Made by a program: the position numbers and the translations under genes | NCBI RefSeq assembly: GCF_038066715.1 | Contig: NZ_JBBUKT010000015.1 | Location: 62,001 to 126,000, forward strand | DNA length: 64,000 bases | Origin: Luteolibacter sp. Y139 | GTDB taxonomy: Bacteria > Verrucomicrobiota > Verrucomicrobiia > Verrucomicrobiales > Akkermansiaceae | Reading direction: 5' to 3' | In this document: positions 8,101-17,000 of the stretch, piece after piece | Numbering within the stretch: the stretch's first letter is position 1 | Layout of the letters: every line of letters starts with the position of its first letter | The notes under the pieces: generated by a model | Database searches by the model: none | Seen by the model: only the letters and a program-made list of their open reading frames with translations | Told to the model about the DNA's origin: nothing

Positions 8101-9051
8101 AAGGTCGATGATGCCACCCTCAAGGGTCTCGTCATGAATCAAAAGCTGCCGGGTGCCGCTCGTTCCGAAGCATTGGAACTGTATGCGACCCGCAAGCCGG
8201 CGGGCTTCGATCAACTGCTGGGAGAACTTGCCAAGGGCCAGAATGACGACCTCGCGATCGGCGCGATCAAGAAGCTCGCCGCTTCGCATCCGGCTGCCGC
8301 ATTGGAATCGCTGAAGGCCGCCACGTCTAACAACAGCGCCCATCGCCAGCAGGAAGCCTGGAAGGTCGCGGGCGATCTGAAAGTTCCCGGTGCCGAGTCG
8401 TTGTTCGTTGCTGGCCTGGATCAGCTGAAGGCCAAGTCCGGTGCCACTCCTTCCACGCTGGAACTGCTCGATGCCGCTGCCAAGCGCACCGAGCCCGAGG
8501 TGAAGAAAGCGCTGGAAGGCTACAAGGCCGCCATCGCTGCATCCACCGATCCGCTGACCCCTTACCTCGGTTCGCTGCTCGGTGGCGATGAGGACAAGGG
8601 CGGTCAGCTCTTCGAGTCCCACCCGGCCGGCCAGTGCATGCGCTGCCACTCCGCAGGCGGCGGTCACGGTGGTGGCGATGCCGGTCCGAACCTCGAAGCA
8701 GTCGGCAAGCGCGGCGATGCGAAGTATTTCCTCGAGTCGCTCATCAATCCGAACGCCAAGGTAGCCATCGGCTTCGGCATCTCCAGCGTCACGCTCAAGG
8801 GCGGCAAGAACGTCGCCGGCATCCTGCTGGCCGACGACAAGGACAAGGTCGACATCGATAGCAACGGCAAGGTCCTGCGGGTCCGCCGCGGCGATATCGA
8901 GAGCATGACCCCGCCGGTCTCGGCAATGCCGCCGATGGGGGCGATGCTGAGCGCCTCCGAGCTCCGCGACGTGGTTGCCTGGCTCGGCAGCCGCAAGGGC
9001 AAGGACCCGGAGCCGAAGAAGCGCCCGGAGCCGGAAGTGGTGACGCCTTGA
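5131..9051 (+). CDS. PVC-type heme-binding CxxCH protein with dehydrogenase propeller and HEAT repeats
   Basis: Giant exported protein (1306 aa) of a type expanded in Planctomycetes and Verrucomicrobia. Residues 1-20 form a signal peptide. Residues about 21-170 resemble the N-terminal beta-sandwich found in levanase-like proteins (LQAFEGDGYGDWKTEGTAFG). About 200-610 is a six-bladed-propeller 'membrane-bound dehydrogenase' region, and about 630-1120 is a HEAT-repeat array (VRLRAEIALTR, VRAQAVKVLGESG, VRSFAAIAAGRM, VRLAAVIALRR). The C-terminus (about 1145-1290) is a single cytochrome c domain with CMRCH at about 1169-1173 and a distal methionine-rich segment (PPVSAMPPMGAM). Presumably a periplasmic oxidoreductase acting on sugars or glycans; the substrate is unknown. 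The ATG at 5131 precedes the signal peptide; the frame is open further upstream but not convincingly coding. Confidence 0.9.
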   Translation: MKARLLWASSLLLATGSSMGATKVLQAFEGDGYGDWKTEGTAFGLAPVSGKMDGLNAELTGYSQESLACSANGGDVAKGSLTSPDIKISENYICFLIAGGKHPGKTAVQLLVDGKVVREATGQDSLQCRTEVWDVTEFKGKNAKIRLLDDEEGRWGVIAADQFVMTDYANYKFPPTTKDGKAHTAGLVATDVIPGLTVPRGTKVSIVADYKNGGVTSPTALAFGEKGEIYVAETTRFRHGVPDNRDHLYWYLDDISSHSTDDRRKLHEKWKDKEENTSIKFLTEKADRVRVLSKPGADGKSATSELFADGFNDVLDGPAAGVFEYDGTTYVACIPNIWALRDKDGNGKIDKPDERQKLFEGFGVRVSFSGHDLNGFALGPDGRLYGTLGDRGMNLTTREGVHYEYPDQGCVFRFDPDGSNFEVVHTGLRNPKEIAFDEFGNAISVDNNSDQGDQARVVYVMDGADSGWSMEHQALHSFHRQIGMEERPPNRWMEEQMWAPLNDKQPAYILPPVANLTSGPSGLTYYPGTGFLEEEAGRFLICDYRGGAANSGLWSFKVEPSGAYMKMTDSRQFNWGAAVTDVEYSYDGRLMVTDFITGWQSHDDGRVYALTADKPFRAEEAAQTAELIEAGIDKKPVPALEKLLSHPDMRVRLRAEIALTRKDGGFDVLAKAAKEGKDRLTRLHGVWGLGIVARRGSAALPVGAGDGFGKVPDKATRDKARAALVPLLTDKDAEVRAQAVKVLGESGLSGAGLPLMALIADESPRVRSFAAIAAGRMKETGTLSQVWDMLAQSDDVALRHAGVFALSKLCTPSQLVSLSQHKSERVRLAAVIALRRLKDTAVVAFLRDRDPKVAREALEAIHDTSIEGARPAVAELLDAPPAWISPMDWRRLLHSALRLGDEKNLHRVIAVVLDDKAPDASRAEALRLVGLWSKPPLVDQSLGHVAPLSERDPAMVRKVLTPELSKLLQLQGKLAEPALALVKKYELDLSKVDDATLKGLVMNQKLPGAARSEALELYATRKPAGFDQLLGELAKGQNDDLAIGAIKKLAASHPAAALESLKAATSNNSAHRQQEAWKVAGDLKVPGAESLFVAGLDQLKAKSGATPSTLELLDAAAKRTEPEVKKALEGYKAAIAASTDPLTPYLGSLLGGDEDKGGQLFESHPAGQCMRCHSAGGGHGGGDAGPNLEAVGKRGDAKYFLESLINPNAKVAIGFGISSVTLKGGKNVAGILLADDKDKVDIDSNGKVLRVRRGDIESMTPPVSAMPPMGAMLSASELRDVVAWLGSRKGKDPEPKKRPEPEVVTP

Positions 9052-9072
9052 TCGATCATTGATCGTCTTCTC

Positions 9073-9107
9073 ACAAAGCCTGGTCGCGTGTCGGCCAGGC
9101 TTTTTGT
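9073..9107 (+). terminator. intrinsic terminator after the heme protein
   Basis: Stem AAAGCCTGG / CCAGGCTTT with an 11-base loop, running into TTTTTG, 22 bases after the stop codon. A TCTAACA heptamer follows at 9110-9116. Confidence 0.8.
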
Positions 9108-9169
9108 GTTCTAACAAGGTGTGGGAAATCGACTTGGTATCTCCCCGCGCTGTAGGGAAGATACGGAAC

Positions 9170-9745
9170 GTGAGCGACAATCCCTACCAAGCGCCGGCCG
9201 TTCAGGAAGTCGTGGCACCGGCCGTGCCTTTGACCGATGCTGAAGCGATCCGGACCAAGCACCTCAAGCATGAGGCGTCGCTCAAGGCGATCGGGTTCCT
9301 CTACTTCCTCGGCGCGGTGCTCGTGGCGGTCTCGCTGGTGGGACTGATCGCGGTGTATGGAAGGATGAGGACAAGTTCGGAAAGCGCGCTGGGCAGCTGG
9401 GATTGGAGCGTGATGGGCGCTCTTGTCGCGATCTGCATCGGGCAGTTCGTGGCAGGGTGGGGACTTCGCAAGCTCAGGCCATGGGCGAAGATCCCCGGTG
9501 CACTGGTGGCGGCGATCAGCATGATCAAATTCCCGGTCGGCACGGTGATCGGTGCCTACGTCCTCTATCTGATTTTCTGCCCCAAGGGGCGCACCGTCCT
9601 GTCCCCGGCCTACGCGGAGATCGTCGCGCAGACGCCCCACCTTCGCTACCGGACCCCGCGATGGATCTGGATTCTGTTGGCGGTGGTGGTGCTGCTGTTC
9701 CTCGGATTGCTGTTCTTCGGGGGTGTCGCGCCCAGCCGGCGGTAG
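9170..9745 (+). CDS. NPYQAP-motif multi-span membrane protein
   Basis: Membrane protein (191 aa) beginning MSDNPYQAPAVQE. The NPYQ(A/S)P N-terminus is a recurrent tag on membrane proteins of Verrucomicrobia and Planctomycetes with unknown role. About four hydrophobic helices follow: AIGFLYFLGAVLVAVSLVGL, WSVMGALVAICIGQFVAGWG, a segment around VGTVIGAYVLYLIFC, and WIWILLAVVVLLFLGLLFF at the C-terminus. I take the GTG at 9170, because the NPYQAP tag is normally within a few residues of the start; the frame is open upstream through the preceding terminator. No catalytic motif is visible. Confidence 0.75.
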   Translation: MSDNPYQAPAVQEVVAPAVPLTDAEAIRTKHLKHEASLKAIGFLYFLGAVLVAVSLVGLIAVYGRMRTSSESALGSWDWSVMGALVAICIGQFVAGWGLRKLRPWAKIPGALVAAISMIKFPVGTVIGAYVLYLIFCPKGRTVLSPAYAEIVAQTPHLRYRTPRWIWILLAVVVLLFLGLLFFGGVAPSRR

Positions 9746-9788
9746 CACGAACTGAGGGATTGGCGAAATCGCCAACGTCTTGCATGAT

Positions 9789-12320
9789 ATGCCCATGCAG
9801 CCCCCCGATGTCAGTCGCTTGCAGGTCATCGGCCCGATCGGTGCCGGTGCCTGTGGCCGGGTCTATCGGGCGCGCGATGAGATCGGCCGGGAGCTGGCGG
9901 TGAAGGTCTTCTCGCCCGCGGCGGTCAATCCCGGGTTGCTGGAGGAGTCGTCGCTGCGGCTGGAGGCCCGCGGCTGGCCGGCAGGGGTGCTGGAGGCGCT
10001 CAGCGAGGACTATCGCGGCAAGCAGCTGCTGCGGGTGACGGCCTTCCTCGCCGACGAGGTGGAGGGGCAGCTGGTGCCGCGGTCGCTGCAGCATCGCTTG
10101 GCCCGGTTTCCCGGTGAGGATTCCTGGCCGGTGGTGCTGGAGATCCTGCGGGCGCTGGCCGCGATGCATGATCGCCAGGTGGCGCATGGCAACCTGAAGC
10201 CGGGGAATGTTTTCTTCGATGACGATGGCAAGGTAGTCCTGACCGACTGGACGCTGGGCAACATGCCGGGGATCGGCGCTCTCGAATACACGGACGCGAT
10301 CCTCTATCAGGCTCCCGAGCAGCTTCGCGACCCGGCCGGTTACCTGCGTGAGAAGGGCTACCGCTGGGATGTCTTTGCGTTCGGGGTGATGGCCTACCGG
10401 CTGGTCACCGGGGCGTTTCCGCGGTGCACGGAGACCTTCGATGAAGTCGCTCCCGAGCCGGGCCTGACGCGGCGCGAGGGGATCGCCGCGAACCTGAAGA
10501 GCATCGCCCGGATGATCGAGTCGCGGCCGGGCGTCGCGTGGCCTGATGCCGCGGCGAATTCGCTGGAGGCGGCCTATCGCTCCTTGCTCGACCGATGCCT
10601 TTCGCTCGACCCCTCGGTGCGCCCCGCGAATGCCGGGGAGCTGCTGCGTGGCTTCGAGCAAGCGGAGCGGGCTGCGGCCGAGGAACAGATGCGGGATGCC
10701 TTGCTCGACCAACATCGCCGGGCGCGTCGCAGTTCGTGGCGGGCGCACGTGGCCAGTGGCCTGATGGCGGCGGCAGCGCTGGTGTTTTCCATGCTCTGGA
10801 ATGTGAAGAGCAAGCAGCTGGAATCCGACGAGCAGGGACACCGCACCGAGATCGCCCGCCTCACCGCGGAGAAAAAGGTGGCGGAGAGCGGCAAGTCCGA
10901 GGCGACCGAGGTGCTGGACCGCGAACGCAAGGCTCTCCAATACGAGAAGGATCTCTGGCTGGCGCGACTGGAAGAGTCCCGGGCGACCGGCGACCACCTC
11001 TTCGCATGGGCGATGGAAAAGGGGAACCGGAACCTGCCGCCGCTCGACGGACGGGACCAGCGGCTGACCCGTCTGGAGCACTACTTCCAGGATTTCATCA
11101 CCCGCACCGCCGAGGTGGATGCCCTGAAGGAAGAGCGGGCGCGGGCACGGCTGCAATTGGCGGAAGTATCGCTGGCCCGTGGCGAGCCGAAGGTGGCGGC
11201 GCAGCGCCTGGAGGAGGCGATGGCCACCACCAATGACCTGCCCGCCGGTGCCGATCTTGACTTGCGGCTTGCGACCGATCGGCTGCTGCTGGCGTTGCTG
11301 CTTCAGGACCGGAATGACGATGCGACGGAGGCGGCCTTTGTCTCCGCGCGCAAGTCGCTGGAAGCGGTGCCCCAGGCGGCGGCGGATGCGGATCGGGTGC
11401 AGCAGTTGCTGGCGATCTTGGATTTCCACGAGTCGAAGCTGCTCGCGGCGGAGGGGAAGGATGATGCGGCGCTCAACCAGCTTCATCGTGCGACGCAGAC
11501 CTTGTCGCGTCTTTCGGAACAGCGGCCGGACGTGGTGATCCTGCGCTCGGAACTCGCAAGCTGCTTCATGGACTCCGCCACCATCCTCGATGGCATTGGC
11601 GAGATGGGGAGCGCGCGCGAGGTCAGGGAGATGGCGGCGACGAAGCTCTTGGAACTGCTGGAGAAGGATCCGCGGAATCTGGATCTGAGGCTGGAGCTGG
11701 CCGGGTGCTATGGCGGCATCGCGGAAGCGGCGATCCTCTCCGGCGATGTGGCTCTCGCGGGCTCGATGTCAAAGGCGGCGGTGAAATTGCTGGAAGAGCT
11801 AATGGGCCAGCAACCCGAGCGGGCGGAAGTGAGGTCGATGCTGGCCGGCCAGTATGGACTGACGGCGGACATGATGCGGGATCGCGGGGAGGCCCAGCAG
11901 GCGCGCAAGCTGGTGGATCAGGCGCTCCTGCTGGTAGAGCCGATTGCGATCGGCGACACGGGGAAGCCGATGGCCCGCTACCGGTTGGCACTACTGCTCC
12001 AGCAAAAGGGCCGCTTGGCTGGCACCGACGGCGACCGGGAAGGGGAGATCGACTTTTATACCAAGTCCGCGGACTTGCAGCGGAAGCTGCTGACGACGGA
12101 CGACTACGGGGTGGTGCGCGCCGAGCAGGTCCGGCGGACGCTGGGCTACGTGCTCGGTGATCTCGGCCACGCGGCCCAGCTCGCCAAGAAGCCGGAGCTT
12201 GCCCAATCGGCCTTCGGCGAGGCCGTCGCGGTGTGGACCCAGCTGAACCGGGATCGCCCGCACAATGAGGAGTACGAGGGCTGCCTGACGTGGAGCCAGG
12301 CGCGCCTCAAGGGGCTGTAG
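9789..12320 (+). CDS. membrane protein kinase-like receptor (probable pseudokinase) with TPR-like C-terminus
   Basis: Protein of about 843 aa. The N-terminus is a Hanks-type kinase fold: glycine loop GPIGAGACGRVYRA (about 15-28), the ATP-anchoring lysine in AVKVF (about K39), APEQLR and WDVFAFGVMAYRLVTG. The catalytic loop reads HGNLKPGN (about 133-140), replacing the HRD aspartate with asparagine, and the DFG motif is TDW (D about 152). It can probably bind nucleotide but is likely a weak or dead kinase. One membrane helix (about 318-336) is followed by a coiled coil and some 400 residues of helical, TPR-like repeats, presumably periplasmic. The first ATG (9789) has no ribosome site; a TTG at 9780 is also possible. 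The squalene/phytoene synthase gene follows after 50 bases. Confidence 0.8.
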   Translation: MPMQPPDVSRLQVIGPIGAGACGRVYRARDEIGRELAVKVFSPAAVNPGLLEESSLRLEARGWPAGVLEALSEDYRGKQLLRVTAFLADEVEGQLVPRSLQHRLARFPGEDSWPVVLEILRALAAMHDRQVAHGNLKPGNVFFDDDGKVVLTDWTLGNMPGIGALEYTDAILYQAPEQLRDPAGYLREKGYRWDVFAFGVMAYRLVTGAFPRCTETFDEVAPEPGLTRREGIAANLKSIARMIESRPGVAWPDAAANSLEAAYRSLLDRCLSLDPSVRPANAGELLRGFEQAERAAAEEQMRDALLDQHRRARRSSWRAHVASGLMAAAALVFSMLWNVKSKQLESDEQGHRTEIARLTAEKKVAESGKSEATEVLDRERKALQYEKDLWLARLEESRATGDHLFAWAMEKGNRNLPPLDGRDQRLTRLEHYFQDFITRTAEVDALKEERARARLQLAEVSLARGEPKVAAQRLEEAMATTNDLPAGADLDLRLATDRLLLALLLQDRNDDATEAAFVSARKSLEAVPQAAADADRVQQLLAILDFHESKLLAAEGKDDAALNQLHRATQTLSRLSEQRPDVVILRSELASCFMDSATILDGIGEMGSAREVREMAATKLLELLEKDPRNLDLRLELAGCYGGIAEAAILSGDVALAGSMSKAAVKLLEELMGQQPERAEVRSMLAGQYGLTADMMRDRGEAQQARKLVDQALLLVEPIAIGDTGKPMARYRLALLLQQKGRLAGTDGDREGEIDFYTKSADLQRKLLTTDDYGVVRAEQVRRTLGYVLGDLGHAAQLAKKPELAQSAFGEAVAVWTQLNRDRPHNEEYEGCLTWSQARLKGL

Positions 12321-12370
12321 TCGACCATGGTATCGGGATTTACGCACGATCCGGCCGATTTTGGGGCTTG

Positions 12371-13330
12371 ATGGAGCGCGCTGGTCGGGGCTCTCTCAGC
12401 GCGGTGCAACTTGACCGTCACGTTTTGCGGAATGTTTCGCGGTCCTTTTACCTGAGTCTGCGGCTGCTGCCGGAGCCGATGCGGCCGGCGACGGCCACGG
12501 GCTACCTGCTGGCACGGGCCAGCGACACGCTGGCGGACACGGCGGAGGTGCCGGTGGATGACCGGCTGGAATTGCTGGATGGCTTTGCCGACGAACTGCG
12601 CGGAAAGGGTGCTGACTGGCGGTCACGGAAATTGCAGGCGTTTGCCGAAAAGCAGACGCATGCCGGAGAGCGCGTGCTGCTGGAGCGGTTGGACGAGTGC
12701 TTCGCGATGCTGGGTGCGCTGGATGGCCTGCAGGCGGACGCGGTGCGTGAGACGCTGGCTACGATCATCAGCGGACAGCGGCTCGATCTGGTGCGCTTTG
12801 AAGAAGCCAGCCGCCTCCGGCCGGTGGCGCTGAAGAACGAGGAGGAATTGGAAGACTACTGCTACCGGGTCGCCGGTTGTGTGGGTGCCTTCTGGACGCG
12901 CATCGGACTGCTCACCATGGGCAGCCGGTTCTCCGATTCGAATCCAGATGACCTGCGCGACCTCGGCGTGCGCTACGGGATGGGTCTCCAACTGGTGAAC
13001 ATCCTCCGCGACTTGCCGGAAGATCTTTCCAATGGCCGCTGCTACTTGCCAGCGTCTGATCCGGACAACCGGGAACAGATGGCGGCGCTGCGGAAGGAGT
13101 GGCTGGACCACGCGGCGGTGTGGCTGGAATCCGGCCGGCGCTATGCTTCACGATTGAATCACTGGCGCGTGCGCGCGGCATCCGTGCTGCCCGCCTTGAT
13201 CGGCGAGGATACCATCGGGCTGCTGGAAGTGGCTTCCGCGGAGGAGGAGAAGGTGAAGGTCACCCGTAAACAAGTCAGGCGCGCCGCGTGGCGCGCCTGC
13301 TGGTGGCCCAAAGGGCCGGTGAAGCGTTAG
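12371..13330 (+). CDS. squalene/phytoene synthase family protein
   Basis: Head-to-head prenyl transferase (319 aa), joining two farnesyl or geranylgeranyl diphosphates in squalene/hopanoid or carotenoid synthesis. Both aspartate-rich metal-binding motifs are present: SDTLADT (about 51-57) and NILRDLPEDLSNGRCYLP (about 210-227), as are SRSFYLSLRLLPEPMR near the N-terminus and YCYRVAGCVG. These order it with SQS/PSY and HpnC/HpnD proteins; I cannot decide the product. No desaturase or cyclase gene is nearby. The ATG at 12371 follows GGGGCTTG. It is convergent with the next gene, whose stop lies 4 bases from its own. Confidence 0.85.
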   Translation: MERAGRGSLSAVQLDRHVLRNVSRSFYLSLRLLPEPMRPATATGYLLARASDTLADTAEVPVDDRLELLDGFADELRGKGADWRSRKLQAFAEKQTHAGERVLLERLDECFAMLGALDGLQADAVRETLATIISGQRLDLVRFEEASRLRPVALKNEEELEDYCYRVAGCVGAFWTRIGLLTMGSRFSDSNPDDLRDLGVRYGMGLQLVNILRDLPEDLSNGRCYLPASDPDNREQMAALRKEWLDHAAVWLESGRRYASRLNHWRVRAASVLPALIGEDTIGLLEVASAEEEKVKVTRKQVRRAAWRACWWPKGPVKR

Positions 13331-13334
13331 AGCG

Positions 13335-14051
13335 TCAGGGAGTGGCCCCCGGCGGTTTCTCCAGCCACTGCGGGCTATCGTTGAAGTATTTCACCGACGG
13401 CTGCTTGAAGCGTGGATCGATCAGGGTGACGACGATTTCGCGGCGCTGGTCGCTGGCCTTCCAACTCGCCGAATAGCCCTTCACCCAGCTTCCGTTTCCG
13501 CTGAGGAATTCCACGGCCACGGGATACATGTTGTACTCGTCGACCTTGGTGGACTGCGGGAAAATAGCGTGCTTGTCGGTCGGGATCTGCGGCGTGGTGG
13601 TACCGGAGATGACGAAGCGCACGGGCACGGCTGCGAGATTGATCGCGCGGACCGAACCGAGCTTGAAGGTCGTCAGGTCGTCATCATAGGCGCGCATGAT
13701 GTAGGGCGGCTTGCCTTCTCCTTCCGGGCCCGGGGTGAGCACGAAGAGCTGGCGGTCCGACTTGGCGAGCGGGGCCTTGGCGGCAATCACCGGCTTGGTG
13801 GGGTCGCCCTTGATGTAAAGCACCGCGTCAGTGGTCGCGAAGGTCGCCTCGATCACCGGTGAAGGACCGGAGGTATAGAGCGGCAGCGTGGTCGCGGCCT
13901 CGCCCGCCTTGGCGGCAGGCAAGACGACTTCGTTGACGGATCCCGAGTAATCCAGACACAAGGTGCGGAAGGAGACCTTGCGGCCATCGGCAAAGGCCGA
14001 AGAGGCGGACAGGGCAAGGGCGAGGAGCGGAAGAAGACGCATCGTCATCAT
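13335..14051 (-). CDS. exported protein of unknown function, partner of Verru_Chthon A
   Basis: Protein of about 238 aa with a clear signal peptide (MMTMRLLPLLALALSASSAFA). The mature part (GRKVSFRTLCLDYSGSVNEVVLP...) alternates short beta strands; there is no cysteine pair or catalytic motif I recognise. Three closely spaced ATGs (14051, 14048, 14042) all fit. It begins 27 bases after the stop of the 1170-aa Verru_Chthon A gene and is almost certainly co-transcribed with it, so it may act in the same envelope structure. Confidence 0.7.
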   Translation of the reverse strand: MMTMRLLPLLALALSASSAFADGRKVSFRTLCLDYSGSVNEVVLPAAKAGEAATTLPLYTSGPSPVIEATFATTDAVLYIKGDPTKPVIAAKAPLAKSDRQLFVLTPGPEGEGKPPYIMRAYDDDLTTFKLGSVRAINLAAVPVRFVISGTTTPQIPTDKHAIFPQSTKVDEYNMYPVAVEFLSGNGSWVKGYSASWKASDQRREIVVTLIDPRFKQPSVKYFNDSPQWLEKPPGATP

Positions 14052-14078
14052 GGCAGGTTGGCGATTCCACATCGCGCT

Positions 14079-17000
14079 TCACACTTCATCCGGGTGGAGC
14101 CAGCGGAATGCAACCACGGAAAAGCGCCGGCCGAAGGACTTGTTCGCCTGGGTGGTGGCGACCAGTTCCGGCTTGTCGGTTTGGTCGACATATTCCGGGA
14201 AGCGCTGCACGGTCGCTTCGCACCAGGCGCGGGCCAACACCTGGCCATCCTTGTCGCGGGCGTCGCCAAAGGCACGGATGCGGAAGGTATCCGAGCGCAC
14301 GGTGGTGAAGGAGCCGATCGCCGAGAGCAGGTCACCCTGGGAGATTTCGCCTGGCGCGCCGGCACCGGTATTGGTGCCGATCACGGCAGCCGCATTTTTC
14401 CAGCCGTAGTTCGCCACGTCGTTGGCGCCGATCACGGTAGCATTGGCTTCCATGATCTGGTTGAACCTGGCGTGATCGATGGCCGCTTGCAGGGCACCTT
14501 TCTGGCCGAGGTCGCCGCTGGCCAAGCGCCGGTTCACGAAGTCGGACATCGAGAGGAAGGGGCCGCGCTCGCGCACTTCGATGACGATCTGCTCGGCAAG
14601 CGCGTCGATTTCAGCGGTGCTCAGCTTCCGGTAGCTGTTCCACAGCTGGTTCTTGATTTCGCGGCCTTCCTTGAGTCCACCGACGGGGCGGCGCATGCGC
14701 AGCATGGGGACATCGTCGGCGGTCTTTTCCAGAGCACCCGATGCGAGGGGGATGGAAGAGTCGGAAAGGGCGCTCAGCACCGAGATCCAAGCGGCCTTGG
14801 AGACGCTGTTCACGTTGAAGCCGCCCTTGGTCATGATGTAAGCGGCGGTCCTGGCGCCGTTGCGCTCGGCGATGGCGTCGGTGGCAGCATCCTTGGCCGC
14901 GGTGCCAGCCGTCAGATAAGGCTGGTTACGCGGGTTGGGGAGATTCTTCTCGCCGTTGAAGAACGCGCTGGAAAGGGCGGTCTGGGTCTGGGCGTCGCTG
15001 CCGGTGAAGGCGGTGCCCTGCAGGGTCGCGAGGGTGGAGAACCAGTAGCGGTCCCACAGCGCGTCATTGGCGAGCCAGGAATGGTCCAGCATGATCCGGC
15101 TGGTGTCCGGCGCGAACTTCACTGATGCGACCGGGATCGCCGGATGAGCGCGGGACTCGCCGACGGAGTAGGTGAAATAAGGCGCGGCACCGAGGCTGGC
15201 GGCATTCGCGTGGCGCATCTGGGCGATCGACTGCCACGGGGCTTGCGGGATTTCGTAGATGCTGGCGCTGGTGGAGCCGTTGTTCGTATCGTGACCGCCG
15301 AAGAAGTAGCCTTTCACGCCGTCAGTCTGGAATCCCAGGCTGGAGGGGAAGGGAGTCAGCACGAACTCAAGCGGGCTGGAACCCTGGCTGGCCGAGGTGG
15401 TGAAATCGCAGGTCGCCATCTGGAAGGTCAGGCCGGTGTCAGCGACCGGACGCGACTTGGTGAAGGAGTCCCGGGTGGTCTTGCCACTGAGGCTGAAGAT
15501 CGCGAACGGACGAGCGTGGGTATACTTTTTGATCGGCTGCGTGTTCGGCTCGTAGAGACTCAGGGAAGTCTGGGGAAGGTCTCCCGTTCTCGGATAGGTC
15601 TCGGGGAATGTCCGGGGAAGCGGGAAACGCGGTGACGTTCCTTCTTCCAGGATCGCCTTCAGGCGGGCCTCATCCTTGAAGAAAACCTGGGTGGTCGAGT
15701 AGTTGTTCGTGGTGTTGCCGGGCGTCAGGCGCATCGTCACCGAGAACTTGTTGGTCGGCGTGCTTGCCTGAGCCTTCGGTGCGTATTTGACGCTGACCTG
15801 TTCGCCGTCCTTGAGGGGGATGATTCCTTCGCCGGTGCGCGCGGTAAGCCATGGCTGGCGATTGGTGGCGGCCAGCCAGTCGACATCATAGCCGATGCCG
15901 TCGTTGGGGCCGGTGATCATGCCGGGCATGATGCGGTTGCCCATCTGGGTCTTATCATTGCGCCAGTCGAACATCATGGTGCCATCGGCACCGGTTCCTG
16001 CGGATTCGTTGGCCCAGGTCCAATCCGGCGGGAACGGCTTGCCAAAGATCCGCGTTTCGCCCGCACCCATCACGACTTCACGGTTGGCGGTGAGGTCGCC
16101 GGTGAGGAGGAGCTTGAAGATCTTCTTGGTCGAGCCGTTCTCCTTGTTCACATAGAGCTGGTTGAAGGCTTGGATGTTCGAGGTGGCGGGCTGGCCTCCG
16201 ACAAAGAACTGGAAACCCATCGGAAGGTCCTCGAATTCGAGCTCCAGCTGGGTGAAGCGGAGCGGCACGTTGTAGGGATTGTGCAGGGTGATGACCGGCA
16301 GGTACATCAGGTGAAGCATCTTGGGGTAGCCCGCGGCTCTCAGGCCATCGGCACGGCCACCGTGCACGTCACGGGTCATCATGCTGAAGACGATGTCCAC
16401 CTTGGCGATGGTCGGCATGATGACCGACTCGGTGAGGGTGGCCATGTTTGGCTCATAGCGGTTGTCGCGCAGCGTGCGGTCGGAGACCGTGGCGAGGCGA
16501 TAGCGGCTGCTGACGTAGCTCTTCAGGCCGTCCTTCGGGTTGTCGTTGGCGGTGGTCCGCTGATAGAGCCGGTAGTAGTGCTGGTAGATGCCCCACAGCG
16601 GATCGGCCGCGGTGGATCCGCCGAATGGAGCGGTGGTGCTGGAGTAGACGCGCTTGCTGGCGTAGTCGGTCGGCAGGGTGGCATTGTCGAAGAGGACGCT
16701 GAGGTCCGTCTTCAGGCCGCCGTTTGCGACGTCGGCCTGAACCGAATTCGAAGTCACGCTGAAGTCGTGGAAGTAGCGGCCGAAGGTCTCCTTGTCGGAG
16801 GACATCAAATTGACTTCATCCACGCTGACCAGTTTCGGCAGGGTCTCGTTTAGTGTGGCGGCTTCACCGTTGAGGTTTTCCAAGCCCTTGTTCTTCCCTG
16901 CCTTGTTGCGGGGCGAAGAGCCGACGCGCATGATATTCTTGCCGAGACCGGTAGTGGAGGTGTCCTTGTCGGGAAGGAGGTCGATGCGGCCTTTGACCCC

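Noticed and set aside
6793-9180. Minus-strand open frame of 795 codons opposite the heme protein
   Set aside because: Antisense shadow of GC-rich codons; no domain features, while the plus strand encodes recognisable HEAT repeats and a cytochrome motif.
9525-11486. Minus-strand open frame of 653 codons opposite the pseudokinase gene
   Set aside because: Arg/Gln/His-rich shadow without any recognisable domain; the opposite strand has kinase motifs.
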